64,000 nt of DNA from Cristatella mucedo (lineage: Eukaryota; Bryozoa; Phylactolaemata; Cristatellidae), in NCBI GenBank assembly GCA_009760855.2, contig WPIO01000070.1, positions 597,001-661,000 of the forward strand. The letters are read 5' to 3'. Below, piece after piece: positions 55,270-64,000 of this stretch (positions are counted from its first letter, which is position 1; each line of letters begins with the position of its first letter). The position numbers and the translations under genes are program-made. The notes under the pieces were generated by a model that made no database searches, was not told the DNA's origin, and saw only the letters and a program-made list of their open reading frames with translations.

Positions 55270-58200
55270 TCACAGGCTCTCAGGCGAGCTGGGCTCGCTG
55301 AGAGCAAGTGAAGGCTCGGGGCTCGCCGGTATGCCACCCAGAGGCATTATCTGCACGTCAACGCCGCCGTGCTGTCGTGCACTGCCACCATCGTCGTTGT
55401 CAGCTCGTTTCTTGTCGTGCTTGTGCTTGTGACGGTGCTTGGTCTTCTTTTTCTTCTTCTTTGCTTTGAATGAGGCACGGTCTATGTCTAAACAGTGCAC
55501 CAAATCAGCATCATCGCAACGAGCGATAACTTTCTCCGTCAAATCTGGCAAATGCTAATACTTGCCGTGGTGTCACGGTCACGGTGTGCAAAGGAATCAC
55601 ACGAAATAAACATGGAGGCCAATGGCTCAATCAACAAGGCGACGGAATCTAAAGTTAGGTGTAATACATCAGTTACTAGTTTAGTGGCAGTGAGATATTG
55701 TAAATGCCTTTTCCTTGTATTTTAACTAAAAGCTGATTGCGAAAGTGATTACGGGCAGGCAGTCCGTGACTTTGGGCAGCACACCAGCTCAGAGCTACTT
55801 AGCATAACTGCTATAGGAAATCAAAATATACTGCAATAAAACAAACATTTCCACATGCCCTTATTCCAAAAAACCTGATGGCAAAGGTCATTAGAGCAAT
55901 GGCTTTCGCGTGCCACAGGAACTAAACAGTTACCAACGTGTAGTTTATTTGCCAGGAATTTACAGCGGCCTTACAGCAAATAATGCAGCCGAAAAGACAC
56001 TGATAGAAACAGATTTCAGGCTGTGGCGACTATCCTTTCTCGCCCAGATTATAATTTTGCAAAGCGATTGGCTGAGTAATATTCAGCTAACTGTGGCCAT
56101 AAACTCGGAAGCAGCACTTGCCACAAGTTCAGTGGACACTGTAGGGTGTGGCGGCCGCCCATAAGCAGGAGTGCCGCTTGGCAGGCCATATCCCCTCCAG
56201 AAACTACCTTTGCATGGAATACAAGCATGAGCCTCGATACAGCCACTCTCTCGAAGCCCGGTAGCCAGTGGTGGGGTAGGCGCCGTCAAGCTTCTGGGTA
56301 GGTTTCCAGGGATAGATAGCATGGGCTAAGGCGGCCATGCTGGTTGGCCCTGCTTAAGGGGCATGCGACTTCGAGGAGGCTAGAGGGTATTGTGGGGGGG
56401 GGGGTGGGGTGCGGGGAGCAGCTTAAGGATTGGTCTCCCAGAGGGAGGTTTCTTGCTGTCGGACTTCCGCGAGTGATAATCGGCTGATGTGATTTCAAGT
56501 CGGTCTTTCTAAGGTGGGGGTAGAATTACAAGTCTTTTTTATAGATCCAACGGCTATGAAGCTGCAGTAATATTTTACCGCAGCCCTATAGGTTGCTGTA
56601 TATGCTTGCACTATGGCTACAAACAGTAGCAAATCGTACACAAGCCTACAAACGTCTCATGTTTTAGCCCTGCTGCCACTCCTAGTTGCTTGAGCACTGC
56701 TGGGGGGGGGGAGGACTAAATGAGCATAAATACATCGTTATGGTCATCCAGCCTGCAGGGTCTTCTGATGGCGAAAGATTTTCTAAAAAGTTAATGAAAA
56801 GGCTGTAAGCACATCCAACCAATAACTATTATAGTTTGAAAACCCACATATTAACAAAATATGGAAGCTGGATACTATCTGATCACGGTCTTCCAAACAT
56901 TTAGCTGCTCCAAGTAAATTAGGTGACGTTCTAGAGGAAGTAAGTCTGCTCTCGGCTTGACAAAAGCAACGACGATAATAACAATAATAATGATAACAAG
57001 ACCTTTCTTAAAGCACTCTAAGAGAACTAAATCTCTTTTAAAGCACTTTTTATGAGAGCAGGAAATTGGCCGCATGAGGTCACATCCTTATTAGACCCAC
57101 TCAATATTAGGTCAATCCCCCCTTGAAAACGATTCTTAGCTACAGGTCTAGTCAGCTGCACCGAAGTTCGGGACCGATTTCTTAGACAAAATACCTGCTG
57201 AGCTGTATTCTGAGGCGGTCTAGCTAGAATGCCCATGAAAGACAATGATAACCTAGCGAAACGTGAAAAAACGCCCAAAAAATAATTTCAAATGGCATCA
57301 GTGGCTACGCTCGTCGTCACTAGCACCACTCGTTCGCCTATCTGTCGCTAGGCTTCGCTAAGCCACTGGCAATAAAACGAACAGTTGCTTGCAAATAAGA
57401 GACGCTGACAGGGTACAGAGAATCGTAGGGGTGGTGGCAGCAGTTGCAGCACCAAACAGGCTGGGTGTTCTAAACGTACGTGGATGTGCAGACAAGCAAG
57501 AAAATTCGGTCGGGGGGGGGGTGTGAGTGTGTGTACTAACTTACGCTCACGGGTGTAGATGCAACGATATGCATAGCCAAACAACAGCCGACTAGCATAG
57601 AGATGCCACGAAGCCCAGCGTGGCAGTTTACAGCTGTATAACACATGCATAACCTAAGCATGTGCATGGAAGAGTGCAGACGTACAAGCAGACAGTCGTG
57701 AATAAAACAGCGTTGCCGTAATTAGCCTGCACGTGACTTCGGGTCCATCGCTCTGCAGTCAAGCTCGGCGGACCGAGCCGGCACCGGCAGTGACAACACA
57801 GGCAGGGACGAGGGCACAGGCAAAGATGAAGGTACAGGCATGGATGCAGGCATGCTGCAGGGACACAGGCGTGCCGCAGATGTGGCCCCGACCGAGTCAG
57901 CCGACTGACGTGCACGGTAGAATCACACTCAACGATTCGGCAAGCTTGGGCAGATCTGGGGGAGGGTGGGCAGGCGCATTAGCTACTGACCAAGGCTGCC
58001 AGCACCGTGCGCGCCATCAGCTTCTCGGTGGCCGGACGAAAACCCTTGATTCGACATGGATTCCTACAAAATTAGCAAATAAGTGCACCCCAATGGCATA
58101 ACGAGAAGTCAGGGGAGGGAGCAGAGAAACAGCCCGACGATCAAATCAAACCGATGGCAAAAATATAGGGGGGGACAGAGTACCTAGCTGAACTCCTGCA

Positions 58201-61200
58201 TCAGCTTCAGCCTGTTCGTGCCCTCAGGTCCTGTGTGGACAATAACTTAGCTGTCCCATTCCTCCGCTTAAAGACAATTGGTGACAGAAGCTTCAGCTCT
58301 GCAGGTCCTAGACTGTGGAACTCGCTCCCACAATTCTTATGCAACGACAACTACTCTCCTACCGCCGACTATGGCACATCCTTTTCAGCGGTCCTGAGCT
58401 GCTACTTCTATGCTATGTAATGTAAGGTAATGTACCTCCGTCTGTAACTCCACAAAGTCATAAAGACTATGTGGGTGTTACGCAGGAGAGTTTTGTATAG
58501 CACACTCACAGCCTAAGTGGCTTTCAGTACGCATTCGGTAGCCAACAGACTTCGTCTCACGCAACAAAGAGAAAGTGGGAAGCATAGCAGAGTCAGGAGA
58601 GCAGTTGAGGTATTGAGTATACAGAGCAGAGTTCTTACGCTGACCCACAAGGCCCGCCACGGCTTGGCTCCTTCGTACCTAGCTGAACTGCTGCATCAGT
58701 TTCAGCCTGTTCGCGCCCTCAGGTCCTGCGTGGACAATAAATTAGCTGTCCCATTCCTCCGCTTAAAGACAGTTGGCGACAGAAGCTTTAGCTCTGCAGG
58801 TCCTAGACTGTGGAACTCGCTTCCACAATTCTTACGCAACGACATCTACTCACCTACTGCCGACTATGGCACATCTTTTTCAGCGGTCCTGAGCTGCTAC
58901 TTCTATGCTACTCACTACCTCAACTGCTCTCCTGACTCTGCTATGCTTCCCACTTTCTCTTTGTTGCGTGAGACAAAGTCTGTTGGGTACCGAATGTGTA
59001 CCGAAAGCCGCTTAGGCTGTGAGTGCTCTATACAAAACTCTCCTGCGTAACACCCACGTGGTCTTTATGACTTTGTGGAGTTACAGACGGAGATACATTA
59101 CATTACATTAGAGTACAGCCAGTTTAACCTGCGCGGTAATCCGGACCGCATTGGTGATTACGAACGACCCTTGAATGGCAAATTGTGCTTGTATGGCCTT
59201 TAGCAGTGGGTGCAAATGAGCAGTAATCTCAAAATATCGCAGATCGTCCGCCCAGTCCGACTAAGTGCTGATAAAGAATTTAGCCTTTCGAGCTGGAATC
59301 CAGCAAACTTCTGGTTTACCGGTCAAGTGCTCAGCTGATTGAGCGATCAAGACTACTTTTCGCTAGTGGCTCAACGCGGGCTTTAAAGCCGAGGCTACAG
59401 TACGATTTCCACTTACGTCTCGATTACATTAGTCCTGCTTCAATTCAGCTTCTTGTTATAAGTATATACGGTCGGTGTGCCATCTGTCACGCTACCTCCT
59501 AGCCCCCTACTAGCTCCGCCCCCCAGAACAACGGTGGAAATGGCTTTCGAAAAGGCCTACTTCGAAGCATCTCCCGGTGAGTTGAAACCTTTCTGCGATT
59601 GCCATTATCGCCCGACATCTCATGATATGATTGCTTTATGAAGAGCTCATAGTTTCCATAAACAGGGTCTCTGGTGAAATGCATTAATAATTTCCCCGGT
59701 CATATCTGCCATGCCTTTCAAAGCAATGCAGCAGTCATTGAGCCCTTGACAGTGCCTACGAACGGTCGCTCCGTCACGAGGCTCCTCTCAGTCTTGGCTC
59801 CATCATGGCCAAGAAGTAAAGCCAGCTCAGCTGTTCTGTCTTCCATAAGTCATGCAGTGCCTCCTGAGTCTTGCATGCACCAACGACTGAGGCAGGACCT
59901 GAGGGGCCAGAAGGACCGTGGGCACACGCCTCGACTTTATACTCGCTCTCGAGCCGAATTCCGATGCACTGGTGCATCGAGGCACGATCTACCGGCGTTT
60001 TGCATGCGCTGAGTGGAGGGTGAAAGATAAATGACGGAGATCTCATTTTGTGGATGGCAAAAGCAAGCAGCCTGCAACCGGGTGCCTGCAACCAGGCTAG
60101 GCACGTGACTTCTTAGCAGACACCGTGGCCACGGATATGTGGCCACGGTGTCTTCCTTACGAATGCAACTGCTCGCTAACAGAAAGCACTTTAACCTCCC
60201 AATCATCATCCATAGTGAAGCCAAATTGTGAAAACAATTTCCAAACCACAGAAAGGCCATCTCAGTTTGGTGCTGATTGCCGGTGCTCTCATCCCGACAC
60301 GAGCAGCCTGCTCTTACGGATTTTCACCTCCCCATTGATGCTAAAAAATGGCTTCTGGCCACCTGCAGCATTCCAATCGCATGCTGCATTCGGGTTATTG
60401 CCAAATGCAATGCCGGCTTTCACAGCCCCCCCCCCAGAGCATGTACACAGTAGCATTCGTGGGCATACTGGCCTGCTCAGGTACAGGTGAGCTGGTGCAC
60501 TCGCCCAGCCGGTCACTTGCAATAAGTGCACAACGAACTCGAGTTCCCGCCAATCAGCAGCCGGTGCTTTACGGCAGCGGCTGACACCTGCTTTAACGCT
60601 GCACGCTTTGCAGCTTATGTAAAGTGCCCAGGAAGAGATTGAGCTCTCTGAGAGCACTATACAATTGTATTATTATTATTATTATTAGTTATTGTTAACG
60701 TTAGCTTGACCCGGATGACTTTGCACAGTGCTAACGGACATGCTGAAGTGACATGCCTCCTCTCTAGAATGAACTTCCGCACTCAAGACGTAACCGTATC
60801 GAAAGGTGAACGGCACTGCTGGCAACTCTTGCCGGGGTCACCAGCCAAGCCTATGGCACACTTCGAGAGGCAGTACGTCAGCAAACATACCTCCGACGTG
60901 TGAAAGGCCGAGAAGCCGGCGTCTTCCATGGCTGGCCGATGGTGGTCGCCACCCCCCGCCGAGGTGAGGCCAGTTCGCGGCTCGCTGCCACCTTCCATGG
61001 GGCTCGAGGGCCTTGCCTGCAAACGGAGTGAGCACCACGTGGCTCAGTGAATGAAGCGTGCGCATGCTCGCTCGAATAGGTGAAAGACAGGCATGCGCCT
61101 GATTTAGAACCATCGACCGGACGCACACAGCGCTCCGACAACCGAACGCCTATCGAGGAGCACTCGAGTCAAAACAAAGAGAACAATTTGCCGCAGCATC

Positions 61201-61807
61201 GTCCTCGAGAGTCGAATTCGCGACCTCCGAAGCCGAGAGTGGGAGTCACACAGAGCGGCAACGCAAAGCTGCTGCACATTCGGTGGTGGGCGCGAGCTGT
61301 GTTCGCACAACGAGAGGTTCGCACACGCGCTGCCGATCTTTGGCAGCAGACGAGTCTAGTCGGAAGAGCGAGCATCCGAGTGAATAACGCACGGGGACGG
61401 TCCTGAGACAGATCGCCGACTGCGGTTTGGAGTCAGCCCTCAGACAAAACGGCCAGCAGCGCCCACAAAGGGCATCACAAGACCAGCCACAGCGTGTGCG
61501 GCCATCGCTCCTGTGCGCCTGTCACCTGATTCGATACTGTTCTGAAGTAAGCTTTAGGACTTGCAAACAACAAGCTGCAGCTAACAAATCTCTACTGCCA
61601 AAAGAGGAAGAGCTTCCTTCCTGCGACTACACGTGCACATGCCGAAGGAGCATACAGACCTTGACCGCGGCAGCACCGCCTGAGCTTGCTAAAGCGGCTG
61701 CGGCAGCTGCTGCCCCGAGCAGGCAATGCGGCCTCGTCATGCCGTACAGCACGTGATAGAGGTTGGCAGCTTCGGAGCACAGGTGCATGTCAAAGTACGT
61801 CTTGTAG
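55270..61807 (-). CDS. Unrecognised protein, last four exons, Ala-rich middle and Lys/His-rich tail (5' partial)
   Basis: I infer exons, in transcript order, at 61807-61660, 61016-60891, 58063-57991 and 55544-55270. All have GT-AG borders with consistent phases (0, 0, 1), giving 207 residues to the stop. The first reads YKTYFDMHLCSEAANLYHVL, then TRPHC and an Ala-rich run ending AAAVK. The second has SSPMEGGSEPRTGLTSAGGG and MEDAGFSAFHTSE. The last has DLTEKVIARCDDADLVHCLD, the basic tract FKAKKKKKKTKHRHKHKHDK, and an acidic/Ser-Pro end SPEPSLALSEPSSPESL. The basic tract looks like a nuclear or nucleolar signal. The third exon is short and the least certain. A first exon with a start codon was not found up to 64000, so the gene probably continues outside the window. 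I do not know the family. Introns contain LINE A and B copies. Confidence 0.6.
56975..57060 (-). mobile_element. LINE family B tail
   Basis: ATTATTATTGTTATTATCGT tail and decayed hairpin AAAGAGATTTAGTTCTCTTAG on the minus strand. A G-rich run lies at 56396-56420 (minus strand C-rich). Confidence 0.65.
58181..59100. mobile_element. Three LINE A fragments in alternating orientation
   Basis: Plus 58181-58430, minus 58430-58625, plus 58620-59100. The third is the best copy: an open frame of 177 residues at 58517-59050 includes LVPS-like APSYLAELLHQFQPVRALRS and RSFSSAGPRLWNSLPQFLRN, and it ends in GGAGATACATTACATTACAT. The middle fragment is nearly the exact reverse complement of the last part of the third (about 58905-59095). 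The high similarity implies recent activity or gene conversion. Confidence 0.85.
59270..59340 (-). mobile_element. tRNA-like sequence with A and B boxes
   Basis: On the minus strand CGCTCAATCAGCTGAGCACT resembles an A box and GCTGGATTCCAGC resembles a B box with its T stem, at tRNA-like spacing. The anticodon stem does not pair properly, so it is a SINE head or tRNA pseudogene rather than a working tRNA. Confidence 0.45.
60118..60153. repeat. Perfect 15-bp inverted repeat with 6-base loop
   Basis: AGACACCGTGGCCAC, loop GGATAT, then GTGGCCACGGTGTCT. It is in an intron of the Lys-rich gene. Its function is unknown. Confidence 0.9.
60600..60690 (+). mobile_element. LINE family B tail
   Basis: TTTGCAGCTTATGTAAAGTG, CCCAGGAAGAGATTGAGCTC, GAGAGCACTATACAA and (ATT)n. 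Confidence 0.8.
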
Positions 61808-61909
61808 CTGCAGCGACAAACGTCAGGGCTAAACAGATGCTACAGGAGGGCCAGACAAGTCGGTCGTCACTTACAAAAGAAAACAGCACCAGCACGGCAT
61901 AGTAATCAT

Positions 61910-62400
61910 AGTAGTAGTAATAATAATCCCAATAAAACACGAATACAGTGTAATAAGAAAGGTGAATACATTTCTAGGCACTGTATATATGCTGGACAAG
62001 AAGCCTGTCAATTGGTTAGTTATAACATGCACACCTTTAGCATGTACGAGCACACAAAGGACAATTCACACGGAAAGAGCAAAGGATGAGAGGAACGTGT
62101 GAGTAGCGGTTTTAACTTCTTTTTAAATGTCATCAAGTCAAGGGATGGCACGGTGTCAGTCGCCAATGAGTCGAAGGCTTTGGGAGCACAAGAGCTACGA
62201 TGTACGGTCTCCAAGGGATTTGAGGCTCCTTGAAAGCACATGCAAACGACCAGAGATGTGGTCTCCGGTGATCACTGATCTACCTGTCTACCTGTGGATC
62301 ACAGGTGGATCAGTGCGATCAGATGCCTGATTCCAAGTTTTTCCAGATAGGCAGGAAGGAGCAAGAGAATGAAGAGACCTAAAGGCACGTGACAAGAGTA
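61910..62400 (-). mobile_element. LINE family B 3' fragment
   Basis: The minus strand has an ATT tail, hairpin arm, 3' untranslated part and a decayed coding end reading SNPLETVHRSSCAPKAFDSL. Confidence 0.75.
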
Positions 62401-62489
62401 TTTGAGGGTAAATGTAATAAGATTGGCTGGCTATACAGTCGAATAATTGTTAATGGTGCTTTGCATAAGACGAAACATGTTAGAAATGA

Positions 62490-62720
62490 AATCCACAGTT
62501 TAAAAACGATTTTCACATAAAATTAAAGCATAAAAACACGATTAGGCAAACCATGCCTAGCCAGAAGTAAATCGGATGCAGCATATCTACAATTTAAAAA
62601 TGATCGCGTATTGCATCATATATGACCTGTACCCCAACTTTTTGAACCTTGGTACATCGAATACATGTCTGCAGTCTGCTGATGTATATACTTGTGACTT
62701 TTAAACAGCTTCATTTACAG
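62490..62720. repeat. Third partial copy of the unclassified repeat of 3.2-4.7 kb
   Basis: Shared blocks with 3540-3730 are GATTTTCACATAAAAT, AAGTAAAT, AATTTA/ATTTAA, TGACATG/TGACCTG and TTGAACCTT-G-CAT. Nothing else is recognised between 62.7 and 63.35 kb. Confidence 0.4.
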
Positions 62721-63379
62721 TTAAGCTTTGTGCCTTGTAAATTCCATAAATCGGCCCATTCTTGACCGATAAACATGAAATTTCAAATGTGAGTTCAGCT
62801 CTGCTTGTACACACTGCAGGAGTTCATTTCTGATTTGTGTTGAATAAGTTTTGCTCTAAAATGCCTATGATGGCAGATAATAAAATTCAAGGACGTTTGA
62901 TGACGTGTGTAAAAAACAACTTAGCGAACAGAAATCAGAAATGAACTCCTGCAGTAGTGCACAAGCAGAGCTCTACTCAAATTTGATATTTAATGGTGAT
63001 CTGTCAAGTATTGGCCGAGTTTCTGAATTTACAAGGTACACAGCTACATTGCAAATGAAGCTATGTAAAAGTCACAAGCATGTACCTCAACCAACAAGCT
63101 GCAGACATGGACTAAGATGTACCGAGGGTCAAAACGTTGGGACACAATTGGGGTATGATACAGCGATTGGTAAATTTTTATTTGCAGATATGTTGCTTCT
63201 GGTTTAATTCCAGGTGAAACATGGCATGCCTATTTTCTTTTTAGTGCTTTCATTTTATGTAGAAATAATGAAAACTGAGCATACCATATCTAACATGATA
63301 CATCTTTTGAAAGGTAGGTAGCCCAAGCAATGATTTGATTGTTGGGCCAATCTACTCAGTTTGTTCTCTCGATGTTTGC

Positions 63380-63704
63380 CCTTAAGTTGATACGCTGCTC
63401 GATGGGGAGCTGGCAAAGATAAGTGAGAAGTACTGTAATGTGGAACTTGTGACAAAGAGGACAAACAAGCCTAGCTGCACGGTTGTGCACTAACTGTATG
63501 CATCCTATTGCACAGCCAAGGACACATGCAAGTGAGTTACAAAATCTAGTCAGGAGGTCGCAAATAAATAAACCAGCATGGCTATGATAAACCTACCAAG
63601 GCGAGCTTGATTTGACCGTAGAGCTCATGCGATCATCTAACTGAAAGTTGTATGTTACCATTAAACATATGGTAATGCTTTCTTTGCAGCATCTGTAAAG
63701 TGCC

Positions 63705-63754
<50 letters not shown>

Positions 63755-64000
63755 CAGTTCTCTGAGGGTGCTATACAAATGTATTATTCTTATTATTATT
63801 GTTGTTGTAGAACAAGAGAACTGGGTTTTGTGGAGATACTACAAGAGATGTGCTGGCCAAACCAATTTTGAGGGTTAGGCTTTATCATTTCTGAGCGACA
63901 TGCGTTTTCTCATTCAATTTAAGATAGTTTGCTGCCATGCATGTGCAAATGTCAGCACTGCATGCTACAAGGGAGCTTGAGATGTTGGTAGCTGGACAGG
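63380..64000. mobile_element. LINE B fragments at the window edge with a GA expansion
   Basis: 63380-63560 (minus) matches 48340-48560. 63655-63790 (plus) is a LINE B tail whose hairpin has grown a (GA)23 tract at 63706-63751. 63860-64000 (minus) matches the part of the reverse transcriptase after YVDD at 19.57-19.67 kb and runs out of the window. Confidence 0.7.

Noticed and set aside
57733-58101. 122-residue plus-strand frame with a repeated GTG-DEGTG-type pattern in one frame
   Set aside because: The repeat is imperfect, both strands are open by chance, and the minus-strand exon at 57991-58063 explains part of it better.
59270-59340. Functional tRNA gene
   Set aside because: A and B boxes are present, but the anticodon stem does not pair and there is no clean acceptor stem.
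60430-60480. Plus-strand signal-peptide-like MYTVAFVGILACSG after a poly-C acceptor
   Set aside because: No downstream exon or family match was found. Probably chance.
60289-60657. 122-residue minus-strand frame as another exon of the Lys-rich gene
   Set aside because: It runs through a LINE B tail, and no pair of splice sites gave a phase matching the neighbouring exons.

Overview
This is eukaryotic DNA with multi-exon genes, long repeat-filled introns and no operons. It most likely comes from a mollusc, probably a gastropod. Three things support this. It carries a single-domain GH45 endoglucanase whose mature part reads like the subfamily B cellulases of mussels and apple snails. Its two housekeeping genes (TIA1/TIAR and WDR54) have ordinary animal introns. 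It also holds a SPIN/URR1-like hAT miniature element; as I recall, SPIN elements were reported from a pond snail. The species cannot be named from the sequence alone.

Layout. (1) 1-14.3 kb is a tandemly duplicated cellulase locus. The upstream copy is a wreck: its promoter-side flank survives at 1.5-2.8 kb, a CR1/L2-like LINE occupies 6.3-7.9 kb, and a relict last exon lies at 8.2 kb. The downstream copy (11336-14100) is an intact four-exon secreted GH45 gene. (2) 14.3-22.2 kb has no gene and is mostly LINE fragments. (3) 22229-35631, minus strand, is a complete 11-exon TIA1/TIAR-type RNA-binding protein gene. (4) 35632-35791 is a short shared promoter. (5) 35792-51100, plus strand, is a complete nine-exon WDR54 gene, head-to-head with the TIA gene. 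(6) 51.1-54.9 kb is repeats. (7) 54.97 to beyond 61.8 kb, minus strand, holds the last four exons of a protein I do not recognise, with an alanine-rich stretch and a very lysine/histidine-rich tail. Its 5' part may lie beyond the window.

The three gene groups show no sign of acting in one pathway. The cellulase is a digestive secreted enzyme. TIA is an RNA regulator of splicing, translation and stress granules, and WDR54 is a cytoplasmic WD-repeat protein. TIA and WDR54 share a promoter and may be co-expressed.

The repeats are dominated by two CR1/L2-like LINE families. LINE A ends in ACATT repeats. LINE B ends in a conserved hairpin followed by ATT repeats. Two tRNA-derived SINE types are present, one of which borrows the LINE B tail. 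There is also a mariner-like MITE, a hAT MITE, several simple repeats and a 22-bp palindromic minisatellite.

I found no CRISPR array, no rRNA, no convincing functional tRNA and no multi-gene defence or biosynthetic system. The observations most worth a second look are the GH45 enzyme with glycine where mussel EG has its second catalytic aspartate, an in-frame 72-codon Ala/Gln-rich cassette inside the TIA gene, and the SPIN-like element.
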